DNA from: JBBQER01 sp052148155
Lineage (GTDB): Bacteria > Actinomycetota > Acidimicrobiia > IMCC26256 > PALSA-610
Direction: 5' to 3'
DNA: 41,431 nt
NCBI GenBank assembly: GCA_052148155.1
Contig: JBKQIY010000032.1
Location: forward strand, 1 to 41,431
Numbering within the stretch: position 1 is the stretch's first letter; the number at the start of each line of letters is the position of its first letter. Of this stretch, positions 32,887 to 41,131 are shown piece after piece. Made by a program: the position numbers and the translations under genes. The notes beneath the pieces are model-generated. The model saw only the letters and a list, made by a program, of their open reading frames with translations. It did no database searches and had not been told where the DNA came from.

Positions 32887-35057
32887 CGCTCGCGACGGCG
32901 TTCACCCTCGCCCGCGTGTTCGCGGGCCGGTCGTGGCTGTTGCCGATGGTCGTCGCGGCTGTGATCCCGCCGGCGTGCCTCGGCTGGGCCGAGCGGCGCC
33001 ATTGGCACGCGCTGGTTCGATTCGCCATCGTGGCCGTCGTCGGCGGATGGCTTGCGGCAGTCGTTGCCGACCCGTCGAGCACGATCGCCGGCATCCCGAC
33101 CCGTGCAACCGTCGCGACGCTCGGACATGCGCTGTCAGGCGCGCCGCACACTCTCCGTGCGGCGGTCGTCCCGGTGGCGCCGACCGGCTCGGCGCTCGTA
33201 CTGGCCTTCGTCGGCGTGTTCGTCGCCGCGGCGCTTTCCTATTGGATCGCGACCGCGCTCGAGGCTCCCGTCGGCGCGTTCGCTCCCAGCGTCGCGTTGT
33301 TCATCGTTGTCGCCGCGATGGGAAGCGGTGGTTGGGTCGCACCAACTGGGCTCTACGCGCTCGCGGCCCTGAGTTACCTGCTTGCGCTCGCGCAACTCGA
33401 CCTCGTGACCCGGCGCACTTGGTTCCGGGCGAGTCGGCCGCGCGGTTCACAACTCGCGGCAGGCGGCATGCTCATCGGCGCGATCGCGGTCGCGACCGCG
33501 CTGATCGTCGGTCCGTCAGTTCCCGGCGCCGCGGGAAGCCCACTCGTCGACTACCGGCACATCGGCGGCAACAGCGAAGGGAACTTGCTCTCAGCTCCCC
33601 CACCGATCCTGAGCATCCTTGACAAGCTCACCTTGGGTCCGGTGCAGGAGCTCTTCACCGTGAAGGCACCACGCGCCGCGTACTGGCGGGTCATCGCGCT
33701 TGACTGGTTCACCGACGCCAACGCGTGGGGCGTCAACAAGGCAACAGAGCAGGCCGCGACCAAGTTGTCCGTCCCGGCCGATCTGCCGCCGTCGACGGAA
33801 GTCCATCAGCAGTTCCATATCGAGACGCTCGACCCGCATTGGCTGCCTGCGGCGTATCAGCCCGTCGCGATCAATCTCGTCGCGGCCCGGGTGGTGCCAG
33901 ATTCGCTCACGCTGCTCGTCGATTCGAAAGCGGAGTTGCGCGACCTCGTGTACGACGTCGATTCGGAGATCCCGACCCCCAGCATCGCCGCGCTCACGCA
34001 CGCGCCGTTCACCGACCCGAACGCCATGCCCCAAGACCTCGAGTTGCCGGCCGATTTTCCGGCGCCGGTACGCGAGCTGGCCCAGCGCATCACCGCAAAG
34101 GCTGACACGCCTTTTGGACGCGCCGTCGCGCTCGAGAAGTACTTCCGCAGTGGTCTGTTCACGTACACGCTGAACACCAACCTGGGTGACTCTCCCGACG
34201 CCATTACCGAATTCCTGTTGCATACCCGAAAAGGGTTCTGCGAGCAGTTCGCCGCGTCGTTCGCGGCGATGGCGCGCGCGGTCGGTGTCCCGGCTCGGGT
34301 CGCGGTCGGCTACCAGGCCGGCTCCCTCGAAAGCGACGGGCTGTACCACGTCACGAACCGCAACGCGCACGCTTGGCCAGAAGTCTGGATTCAAGGTGCA
34401 GGTTGGATCCCATTCGAGCCGACGCCGGGGTTCACCGAACCGACCCTCGGGATCGGCACCGGCGGCCCGTCACCCAAGCAGGCGGTCACCTCTGGTACGG
34501 ACCCGACCGCCACGAGCACAACCGCGCCGTCCACGGTCGCACCCACCACCGCACCGACTCCCGGCAACGTCGGTCAGCAACAGACGCCCACGCCGACTCT
34601 GGCGAAGCATCACGCCGGACGAAACGCCGCCGCCGCCATCGCGATCGCGCTCGGCGCAGTCGCGCTCGGCGTGATCGGATTCTTCGCCATCATTCCCCTG
34701 GCGCTGTGGCGGCGCGGTCGGCGCCGCCGGCGTGATCAAGATCCCCGACGCCGCGTGCTCGGCGCGTGGGCCGAAGCACTCGACCAACTTCGTGCGGCCG
34801 GGGTACCGCCGCGCCCGTCGGCCACCGCGTTGGAGTTCGCGCTTCGCTACGCACCCGCGCACGGCGCCGGCGACGCAGGGCCCGCATTGATGGAACTTGC
34901 CCGACTGCAAAGCGCCGCGATGTTCGCGCGTGAGCCACCATCGCCGGTCGAGGCGAACTTCGCGTGGGAACAGGTCGACATGATCCGCGCCGCGACCCGC
35001 CGCAATGTTGCCCTCGGAGCTCGTTGGCGTCGGGCTCTGAGATTACGCGACGCCTGA
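32835..35057 (+). CDS. Transglutaminase-like membrane protein (DUF3488/DUF4129 type)
   Basis: The 740-residue protein has six to seven N-terminal membrane segments (about 1-240). An extracytoplasmic region leads to a transglutaminase-like core (about 410-530), with the catalytic Cys in RKGFCEQFAASFAAMARAVG, the His in NRNAHAWPEVW, and GWIPFEPTPGF. A Thr/Pro-rich linker (about 550-590), one more membrane segment (about 597-625) and a C-terminal DUF4129-like cytoplasmic helix bundle complete it. Such proteins, always next to MoxR and DUF58, are probably cysteine proteases or amide-bond enzymes at the envelope. ATG 32835 has GAGG upstream; ATG 32814 is an alternative. Both overlap the DUF58 gene. 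Confidence 0.93.
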   Translation: MAAPRASIAVNVTRAGLTLATAFTLARVFAGRSWLLPMVVAAVIPPACLGWAERRHWHALVRFAIVAVVGGWLAAVVADPSSTIAGIPTRATVATLGHALSGAPHTLRAAVVPVAPTGSALVLAFVGVFVAAALSYWIATALEAPVGAFAPSVALFIVVAAMGSGGWVAPTGLYALAALSYLLALAQLDLVTRRTWFRASRPRGSQLAAGGMLIGAIAVATALIVGPSVPGAAGSPLVDYRHIGGNSEGNLLSAPPPILSILDKLTLGPVQELFTVKAPRAAYWRVIALDWFTDANAWGVNKATEQAATKLSVPADLPPSTEVHQQFHIETLDPHWLPAAYQPVAINLVAARVVPDSLTLLVDSKAELRDLVYDVDSEIPTPSIAALTHAPFTDPNAMPQDLELPADFPAPVRELAQRITAKADTPFGRAVALEKYFRSGLFTYTLNTNLGDSPDAITEFLLHTRKGFCEQFAASFAAMARAVGVPARVAVGYQAGSLESDGLYHVTNRNAHAWPEVWIQGAGWIPFEPTPGFTEPTLGIGTGGPSPKQAVTSGTDPTATSTTAPSTVAPTTAPTPGNVGQQQTPTPTLAKHHAGRNAAAAIAIALGAVALGVIGFFAIIPLALWRRGRRRRRDQDPRRRVLGAWAEALDQLRAAGVPPRPSATALEFALRYAPAHGAGDAGPALMELARLQSAAMFAREPPSPVEANFAWEQVDMIRAATRRNVALGARWRRALRLRDA

Positions 35058-35075
35058 ACCGACACCTTGCGACGT

Positions 35076-35501
35076 TCAGCCGCCAGCGTCGGTGAGACGA
35101 TCGACGAACGCGGCGCGCTCGGCGTCGAACGCGCGCACGTCGGCGTCGACATCCGCCGCGAGTCGATCGACCGCGACGAACAACGCCAGCTGGCCTGCAT
35201 GCAACGCGTCCAAGATCTGGCCGTCATCGTGACAGGCCCAGACGCTGCGGCCGTCGGTCACGATCCGTAGGCTCGCAAGGTCGTCCCCTGACTCGCGGAC
35301 CCAACGCACTGCCGCATGCACACGCGTCGACGACAGTCCCGCGTCGAGCAGGGATCGCACCACCCGCAGCGCGACGAGGTCACGAAACGCATATCCGCCC
35401 CCGTCGGCGGTCGGGGGGACGAGCCCGCTCCGAGCCCAGTAGCGAAGTTGCGACACCGTGCAGCCCGCGAGCCGCGCCGCCTGTACCGGGCTGTACCCCA
35501 C
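35076..35501 (-). CDS. MerR-family transcriptional regulator
   Basis: The 141-residue protein has a MerR-type winged helix-turn-helix at about residues 2-70: YSPVQAARLAGCTVSQLRYW then ARSGLVPPTADGGGYAFRDL, where the second part is the wing. A short C-terminal region with Asp/Ala-rich helices follows, perhaps for dimerisation, with no cysteine-based metal site. GTG at 35501 is chosen because the domain begins directly after it; it follows the DUF3040 stop by eight bases, so the two form an operon. The effector is unknown. It converges on the transglutaminase gene with an 18-base gap. Confidence 0.88.
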   Translation of the reverse strand: MGYSPVQAARLAGCTVSQLRYWARSGLVPPTADGGGYAFRDLVALRVVRSLLDAGLSSTRVHAAVRWVRESGDDLASLRIVTDGRSVWACHDDGQILDALHAGQLALFVAVDRLAADVDADVRAFDAERAAFVDRLTDAGG

Positions 35502-35509
35502 TTCTCGGC

Positions 35510-35890
35510 TCAGGTGTCGTCGCGGCGGAAGCGATCGCGCCACGCGCGACCCTGATCGCCAAAGATCCCGCGCAGACCGCCACTCGCCCGCAAACCGCCG
35601 GTGAGGGTCTGAAGCCCGGCCTTGCCAAGCTTGCGCAGGTTGCGTTCGATCACCAGCAGGCATCCGAGCATGATCAAGAAGCCGACCAACGCGACGACCG
35701 TGTAATTCGCGAAGGTGAGGATCAGGAGCACGAGTCCGGCCAGCACGCCGAGCGCTGCCCACCGGATCATGCGGGCCGCGTGCCGGTAGAGGGTCGTGCG
35801 GGAAACCTGCTCGACGAGACCGGGATCGGTCGCGTTGAGCTGCGCCTCGATCTCCTTCAGGATCTTCTGCTCTTCGTCGGAGAGCGGCAT
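35510..35890 (-). CDS. DUF3040 membrane protein
   Basis: The 126-residue protein has the DUF3040 N-terminus PLSDEEQKILKEIEAQL, a family found throughout actinobacteria and often near dcw genes. Two membrane segments follow (about 47-64 and 68-88) and a basic C-terminal tail rich in Gly/Arg (KAGLQTLTGGLRASGG). The function is unknown; the topology suggests a small membrane-associated factor. GAGG lies six bases before the ATG at 35890; an ATG three bases upstream is possible. Confidence 0.88.
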   Translation of the reverse strand: MPLSDEEQKILKEIEAQLNATDPGLVEQVSRTTLYRHAARMIRWAALGVLAGLVLLILTFANYTVVALVGFLIMLGCLLVIERNLRKLGKAGLQTLTGGLRASGGLRGIFGDQGRAWRDRFRRDDT

Positions 35891-36050
35891 CATCGTCCTC
35901 GTCAAGGGGCGGCGCTAGCGCAGGCTACGGGACGCTGCCTCGGGCTGGGGCGTCGGGATTGGTACTCGGGGCTGGTTCTGCAGATTTCATTCTCGCGCAC
36001 ACCCGGGAGCCCAACAACGCGCGGGGAACGGAACATCCCACCGGGAGCGG
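35891..36050. other. Intergenic region before the DUF3040 gene
   Basis: About 160 bases between the end of the oxidoreductase gene and the DUF3040 start, both on the minus strand. The proximal part carries the GAGG ribosome binding site. I see no inverted repeat or clear promoter. Confidence 0.35.
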
Positions 36051-37133
36051 TCAACTCTGGCGGCGGGTCGCCACCGGCGCACCTCCAGACGCCGCCGAAC
36101 GATAGGCCTCGTCGACGAGCCGGTGCGCGGCAAACGCCTCCTCGGCGCCCGGAAAGCCGCCACCGACCTGGCCCGCACCGGTCTGACTCCCGACCGTCGG
36201 ACCCAAACCGTCCAGGAATGCTTTGGCCGCGGTGCCGTAGTGCGCAATCGACTTCGCGTACATTTCGGGTACGGTCAGCAGTATCGCCCAATCGGGCAAC
36301 GCACTGACGACGTCCTGCACGTGTTCGCTGGTCTGCACGTGGAGGGGACCGAGATAGTCGTCGTCGGTCCACAGAGCCGCCCCCTCGCAGAAGACCTCGA
36401 GGTGGCGGCCCGACTCACGGCTCAATACCTGATGCCACACGCTGGTCAGTTGCGCGACGGATCCGTCTTCGAACGCGAAGGTCACCGCGGCGGTGTCCTC
36501 GATACCGGGATGACCGAAGCGTGAAGCCGTACGCGCGCTGACCGAAACCGGGTCGCCGAGCAGCCAGCGCAACACGTCGACATCGTGGATCGAATGTTCG
36601 ATCAGCGTGCCGCCTCCCGCTTGTGCGACGTCTTTGCGCCACGTTGAACCGTAGAATCCCTGGATCGGGAAGTACTGATCGTCGCGCAGCACCGTGGCGA
36701 GCGGACGGCCGAATTCGCCGCTGTTGATGATGTCGGCCGCCTGCTGGAACACGGGCGACCACCGCAGAACGAGCCCGACCTGGTGAGGCACCTGCTCGAG
36801 CAGCGCGGCGACGCGTCCGGCTGCGACAAGGTCCGGGCCGAGCGGCTTCTCACAGAAGACCGGCCGGCCGGCGGAGACGGCGAGTTCGACCGCCTCGAGA
36901 TGAGCTGCGGTCCACGTGCAGACCCACACCACGTCGACGTCGGCGACGAGTTCGGCGAGCGAGGCTGCCGGCTCACCGCCGTGATGACGCGCGACCCGCG
37001 CCGCGCGGGCCGGGTCGGCGTCGAAGGTCGCGGACAGCGCAGCGTCGACAAGCTTCGCTTCGGTGAGCTGTTGGAGCACGTACGCGTGCACGGTGCCTAT
37101 GTGACCGCAGCCGACCAGACCGATACGATTCAT
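36051..37133 (-). CDS. Gfo/Idh/MocA-family NAD(P)-dependent oxidoreductase
   Basis: The 360-residue protein has an N-terminal Rossmann fold (RIGLVGCGHIGTVHAYVLQQ) and the family's CEKPLGPD motif with the catalytic-region Lys. A C-terminal alpha/beta domain has GGTLIEHSIHDVDVLRWLLGD, where the His-Asp pair lines the substrate site. Members oxidise or isomerise sugars, inositols and similar polyols; the substrate here cannot be told. The ATG at 37133 is 100 bases after dinB in the same direction. Confidence 0.92.
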   Translation of the reverse strand: MNRIGLVGCGHIGTVHAYVLQQLTEAKLVDAALSATFDADPARAARVARHHGGEPAASLAELVADVDVVWVCTWTAAHLEAVELAVSAGRPVFCEKPLGPDLVAAGRVAALLEQVPHQVGLVLRWSPVFQQAADIINSGEFGRPLATVLRDDQYFPIQGFYGSTWRKDVAQAGGGTLIEHSIHDVDVLRWLLGDPVSVSARTASRFGHPGIEDTAAVTFAFEDGSVAQLTSVWHQVLSRESGRHLEVFCEGAALWTDDDYLGPLHVQTSEHVQDVVSALPDWAILLTVPEMYAKSIAHYGTAAKAFLDGLGPTVGSQTGAGQVGGGFPGAEEAFAAHRLVDEAYRSAASGGAPVATRRQS

Positions 37134-37233
37134 CGCTTCGCGGCCGTCGGAATCGCCTCACAGGGCCGGCGTCGCCGCTTGGCGGGTCGTGGCCCCTCCC
37201 CGATATGCCTGCATCCGGACCAGCGGGTCGACG
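37134..37233. other. Intergenic region between dinB and the oxidoreductase gene
   Basis: One hundred bases with no recognisable hairpin or promoter. No good ribosome binding site precedes the oxidoreductase ATG. Confidence 0.3.
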
Positions 37234-38481
37234 TCATGGCGTGCTCCCGCTCCTGCCGTCGACCAACGACGCGGGCCCGACCGAACGAGATCCGAAGCGG
37301 TCGCGTACCGCGTCGACGGCGGCCTCGACTGCCGCGCGTCGCTCCAACCGGACGCGTGGCCCGATGCCGCCGAGGTCGAGGACACCCTGGGACGCCGCAG
37401 CCGGCGCCAAACCCGACAACGAGACGCCGAGCAGCCGGACGCCACGCGAGCAATCCAGCCCGTCGAGCAGTTCACGCGCGGTCGCGAGGAACACCGTGCT
37501 GACGTCGGTCGCGGTCGGGACGGTCCGAGCCCGCGTCAGCGTTTCGAAGTTCGCATAACGAATCTTCAGGGTCGCGGTGCGAGCCTGAAGACCAGCTTGG
37601 CGCATCCGGGCGGTTACCCGATCGACGAGACGCACGACCTCGGCGTCGCACGCGTCGCGAGTTCGCAGGTCGACTGCGAACGTCTCCTCCGAGCCGATCG
37701 ACTTCGCGGCGTGCTCAGGCACGACTGCACGAGGGTCGTCGTTGTTGGCCAGGGCACGGAGTCGTTGACCTAACGAGTTTCCGAGCGCGGCGGTGAGCGT
37801 CGACTCCGAAAGCGCGGCGACCTCGCCGATCGTGTGCACCGACATGCGATCCAGCCGCTCGAGCGTCGCCGGACCGACCCCCCACAGGCGAGACACGGGC
37901 AAGGGTGCAAGGAAGTCTCGCTCCGTGCCGGGTTCGACAACGAGCAGTCCATCGGGCTTGGAGAGATCGCTCGCGAGCTTGGCGAGAAACTTCGTGGACG
38001 CGACGCCGACCGAAACTACGAGGCCGGCCTCCGCCCGGACCCGCTCCCGTACGATCCGGGCGATCTCCGCGCCCGTCCCCAGGAGGCGGCGGGCGCCACG
38101 CACATCGAGAAACGCCTCATCGATCGACAGCTGTTCGACGAGCGGCGTGACCGACTCGAAAATCGCCATCACCTCCCGACTCTTCACGGAATACCGATCG
38201 AAGCGCGGCGAGACAAACGTGGCCGACGGGCACGCGCGCCGCGCCCGACCCATCGGCATTGCCGACCGCACGCCGAACTTTCGGGCTTCATAGCTCGCAG
38301 CCGCGACCACACCCCGACCGCCGAGCCCGCCCACGACCACCGGCCTGCCGCGCAGCGCAGGGTCATCGAGTTGCTCGACCGACGCATAGAACGCATCGAG
38401 ATCAACATGCAAAATCGCGCCGTCGACGAAATCGCGTTCCGGCCGATCGTGCGCAGGCAGCGCACGTTCAGGTCGCGGCAC
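37234..38481 (-). CDS. dinB: DNA polymerase IV (Y-family, DinB)
   Basis: DinB copies past damaged bases with low fidelity. From GTG 38481 the product has 415 residues, normal for the family. Catalytic motifs are HVDLDAFYASVE (first metal-binding Asp) and SIDEAFLDV (second acidic pair). The palm/finger blocks SYEARKFGVRSAMPM and SVGVASTKFLAKLASDLSKP are present, as is a helix-hairpin-helix region (LWGVGPATLERL). The little-finger domain follows. QGVLDL near the C-terminus resembles a beta-clamp-binding motif. The start overlaps the end of the Nudix gene by about 14 bases; longer frames are rejected as overlapping it more. Confidence 0.93.
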   Translation of the reverse strand: MPRPERALPAHDRPERDFVDGAILHVDLDAFYASVEQLDDPALRGRPVVVGGLGGRGVVAAASYEARKFGVRSAMPMGRARRACPSATFVSPRFDRYSVKSREVMAIFESVTPLVEQLSIDEAFLDVRGARRLLGTGAEIARIVRERVRAEAGLVVSVGVASTKFLAKLASDLSKPDGLLVVEPGTERDFLAPLPVSRLWGVGPATLERLDRMSVHTIGEVAALSESTLTAALGNSLGQRLRALANNDDPRAVVPEHAAKSIGSEETFAVDLRTRDACDAEVVRLVDRVTARMRQAGLQARTATLKIRYANFETLTRARTVPTATDVSTVFLATARELLDGLDCSRGVRLLGVSLSGLAPAAASQGVLDLGGIGPRVRLERRAAVEAAVDAVRDRFGSRSVGPASLVDGRSGSTP

Positions 38482-38977
38482 TGCGTACCACTCGCATCGA
38501 ATCTCGAGTCGTGCCGTTGACTTCATACGCGAAGCCACGAGCCACATGCGGCTCCCACCGTTCATGCAACCACGCGCTTAACGGTTCCCGCACCCAGGGC
38601 GCGCACGTCAGCAGATGTTCGTCGCACTCGTGCGGCGGGACGAATCGAGCTTCGACCACGATGCCGTCGGGATCGTCGACCCGAAGCTCACCCTCGAACG
38701 CGACCGCGAGGTGCACCTCGCAACGCATCCGCCAGCCCATGTCGGGCGCGTGCGCACGCACCTCGTAGAGCGGACCGAGCCATTCACGCACAATCAGGCC
38801 GGTCTCCTCCGCGACCTCACGTGTGAGCCCCGCGAGGAGGTCAGCATCCTGCGCGTCGATCACGCCACCTGGGGTACTCCAGTCTTCGAAGCCGCCCCGG
38901 CGGACGTTCCGGACCAATAAGACACCGGCCTCAGTTTCGATCAGCCCGCCGGCCACCGTCCATTCGTGCAGCGCCAT
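38468..38977 (-). CDS. Nudix hydrolase
   Basis: The 169-residue protein is predicted to hydrolyse nucleoside diphosphates linked to another group. It has a Nudix box, PGGVIDAQDADLLAGLTREV then AEETGLI. The usual GX5E start is altered (Asp in place of Glu, plus one extra residue), but the metal-binding REVAEETG core is intact. The ATG at 38977 starts the conserved WTVAGGLIETEAGVLLVRN segment. It precedes dinB in an overlapping pair, hinting at joint expression of a possible nucleotide-cleaning enzyme with a translesion polymerase. The substrate is unknown. Confidence 0.88.
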   Translation of the reverse strand: MALHEWTVAGGLIETEAGVLLVRNVRRGGFEDWSTPGGVIDAQDADLLAGLTREVAEETGLIVREWLGPLYEVRAHAPDMGWRMRCEVHLAVAFEGELRVDDPDGIVVEARFVPPHECDEHLLTCAPWVREPLSAWLHERWEPHVARGFAYEVNGTTRDSMRVVRSAAT

Positions 38978-39010
38978 CGTGTGCAGTCTCGCGCTCTTGG
39001 AGACCGCCGG

Positions 39011-39016
39011 TACGAT
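39011..39016 (+). promoter_or_regulatory. Candidate leaderless -10 element of the small membrane protein gene
   Basis: TACGAT fits TANNNT and ends seven bases before the GTG at 39024; no ribosome binding site lies between. The spacing matches that seen at ileS and divIVA. Confidence 0.35.
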
Positions 39017-39023
39017 CCTGGGC

Positions 39024-39443
39024 GTGCCGATCGACGCGCCGGGCACGCACCCGAACCTTCCCCGCCGCGGTTTGCTGGCGCTGATGTTCTCGGCGATCGC
39101 GGTGTGCGGCATGCTCGGCGGCGCGATCGGATACGGCCTCGTGCGCACCTCGTGCCCGAGCACCCCCACGGTCGCCGACAAACTGTCGGAGCTCGTCCCC
39201 GGCTTCCGCGTACACGCCCCGTCATGCGACGGGAAACTGCTGGGCGGCGCGTTGTCAGGGACGGTGCTGACGGCGATCGGGTCGGGCGTCGTCGCGATGC
39301 TGATGCTGCGGGCACAGTCCGAGTGGCGAGCCCACCCGGCGGGTCGCACACTGAGCCGCGGTGAAGGCTCGGCCTCTTCGCCCGCGGGGCCGGACCCGCC
39401 GCTCAGGAAAAAGCGATCCGGCGGAATGCCTCCGCGTACGTGA
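39024..39443 (+). CDS. Small two-span membrane protein, unknown function
   Basis: The 139-residue product has a basic N-terminus (HPNLPRRG) and a membrane segment at about residues 16-37 (LLALMFSAIAVCGMLGGAIG). A loop with two cysteines (TSCPSTP and PSCDGK) follows, then a second membrane segment (about 77-100, GALSGTVLTAIGSGVVAMLM), and a polar Arg/Pro-rich tail. I do not recognise a family. The clear topology and a start divergent from the Nudix gene argue for a real gene. The last 41 bases overlap the convergent PIG-L gene, so the end of the tail may be poorly constrained. Confidence 0.55.
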   Translation: MPIDAPGTHPNLPRRGLLALMFSAIAVCGMLGGAIGYGLVRTSCPSTPTVADKLSELVPGFRVHAPSCDGKLLGGALSGTVLTAIGSGVVAMLMLRAQSEWRAHPAGRTLSRGEGSASSPAGPDPPLRKKRSGGMPPRT

Positions 39444-40113
39444 CCCCGGCGGCTCGTCCGGCGACTTCGGCCGAATCGCGCAGGAACTGGCGGAACCACT
39501 CGCCGGTCTCGACGAGCTGACTTGCGTGACAGAACAGGGCCTCGATCTTGCGCTCCAGCGTCGCGGTGATGTCAACCCACGCGTTCGGTTCGAGCGTGCC
39601 CGACAGGTAAACCGCTGAGACGGCGTGGATATCGAGACCTTCGGAGCGCAACTCAGGAAAGTAGTGTGGATTGCCGGCGGCCGGCGCAACCGCGTCAAGC
39701 GCGGCCCAACCGGTGATCCGATGGTCACGGTGGTTGAAGTAACCGTCACCGAAGAACACTGCGGTCGGGTCCGGACAGCACACGACGTCGGGCCGCACTG
39801 ACCGCACGGACCGGACGAGCTCGAGACGTAACGCTGCGTCGTCGCGGAGCTCCCCGTCCGGATGATCGAGGTGGTGCGGAATCACACCCAGTACACGTGA
39901 CGCGGCGGCTGTCTCTTCGACACGGAGCCGCGTCAGCGCGTCGGCATCGGCGTCAGGATCGTCGGAACCTTTGTCTCCCCTGGTCGTCACCAGCACATGT
40001 ACCTCGGCGCCCGCATCCGCCCACCGCGCCAGGGCGCCGCCCGCCGAAATCTCCGGGTCGTCGGGATGTGCGTAGATCGCGAGGACACGACCCGGCGTCT
40101 CGTTGTCGATCAT
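39403..40113 (-). CDS. PIG-L (LmbE-like) N-acetylglucosamine deacetylase family protein
   Basis: The 236-residue product has the zinc-binding motifs of PIG-L deacetylases: AHPDDPEISAGG near the N-terminus and NHRDHRITG about residue 120-130. The family removes acetyl groups from GlcNAc-type substrates and includes the mycothiol enzymes MshB and Mca. Which substrate is used here cannot be decided from sequence. The ATG at 40113 directly follows the stop of the threonine aldolase gene with no spacer, indicating an operon. Confidence 0.92.
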   Translation of the reverse strand: MIDNETPGRVLAIYAHPDDPEISAGGALARWADAGAEVHVLVTTRGDKGSDDPDADADALTRLRVEETAAASRVLGVIPHHLDHPDGELRDDAALRLELVRSVRSVRPDVVCCPDPTAVFFGDGYFNHRDHRITGWAALDAVAPAAGNPHYFPELRSEGLDIHAVSAVYLSGTLEPNAWVDITATLERKIEALFCHASQLVETGEWFRQFLRDSAEVAGRAAGVTYAEAFRRIAFS

Positions 40114-41127
40114 TCAGCTGCCTCGCAGCTCGTCGAGTGCCGCGATGGTGCGCTTGATGTCGTCGTCGTCGACGTCTTTGTGGGTGACGAAACGCACCGT
40201 TCGGGGATCGATCGTCCCGGCCCGCACGCCCGTCGCGGCCAACCGCTCGACGAAGTGATCCGGCAGCGCGTCGAGTCGGGCGCACACGATGTTGGTTCGG
40301 ATCGTCGCAGGATCGACGCTGCCTGGCCACCGCTGCGCGAGCGCCTCGGCCAGCGCGTGGGCGCGCACATGGTCGTCGACGAGGCGTTCAACCATCGTTT
40401 CGAGTGCGACGATGCCAGCAGCCGCGATCACGCCGGCCTGGCGCATGCCACCCCCGAGCCGGCGCCGCTGAAGGCGGGCCTCGGTGATGACATCCGCCGC
40501 GCCGCACAAGAGGGAACCGACCGGCGCGCTCAGACCCTTCGACAGACAGAACATCACAGTGTCAGCGCCGGCAATCAACTCCCGCGGTGCCGATCCCGTG
40601 GAGATCGCAGCATTCCAGATGCGGGCCCCGTCGACGTGGACGCGAAGACCTCCAGCCCGGGCGAAACCCACGAGCGTGCGCATCTCGCCGGCCGGGGTCG
40701 GCGTGCCCGACATCGCCATATAGGTGTTCTCGAGCGTGAGCATCGACACGGGCGGGAACTCGTGCGCCATCCCCTCGACTGCGGCGACGATTCCGTCGGG
40801 GACGTCCCAGAGGGGGTGCATCTGCACGCCACTGTTCTGCGGTGAGGCCGCCAGTTCGTACTGATACACGTGCGAGCGCGCCGGGCACAGCACCTCGGTT
40901 CCCGGACGGGAGAGCACTCGGATCGCGAGCTGGTTCGCCATCGTGCCCGACGGCGTGTAAAGCGCCGCGTCGGTTCCGAGCAGGCTGGCTGCGAGTGACT
41001 GCAGCCGATTCACGGTCGGATCCTCGCCGTATTCGTCGTCGCCGACTTCTGCATCGGCCATCGCACGCCGCATCTCGGCCGTGGGCGTCGTAAAGGTGTC
41101 GCTGCGGAGCTCGATACCCGAGGTCAT
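40114..41127 (-). CDS. ltaE: Low-specificity L-threonine aldolase-like PLP enzyme
   Basis: The enzyme would split L-threonine or allo-threonine into glycine and acetaldehyde. The 337-residue product has fold-type I PLP motifs: DEYGEDPTVNRLQ and TPSGTMANQLA (phosphate binding). It also has LTLENTYMAMSG, HVDGARIWNAA (Asp to the pyridine nitrogen), and the Schiff-base lysine in CLSKGLSAPVGSLL. The ATG at 41127 is four bases after the upstream thioesterase stop. It is coupled to the PIG-L gene downstream. Confidence 0.9.
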   Translation of the reverse strand: MTSGIELRSDTFTTPTAEMRRAMADAEVGDDEYGEDPTVNRLQSLAASLLGTDAALYTPSGTMANQLAIRVLSRPGTEVLCPARSHVYQYELAASPQNSGVQMHPLWDVPDGIVAAVEGMAHEFPPVSMLTLENTYMAMSGTPTPAGEMRTLVGFARAGGLRVHVDGARIWNAAISTGSAPRELIAGADTVMFCLSKGLSAPVGSLLCGAADVITEARLQRRRLGGGMRQAGVIAAAGIVALETMVERLVDDHVRAHALAEALAQRWPGSVDPATIRTNIVCARLDALPDHFVERLAATGVRAGTIDPRTVRFVTHKDVDDDDIKRTIAALDELRGS

Positions 41128-41131
41128 GCGT

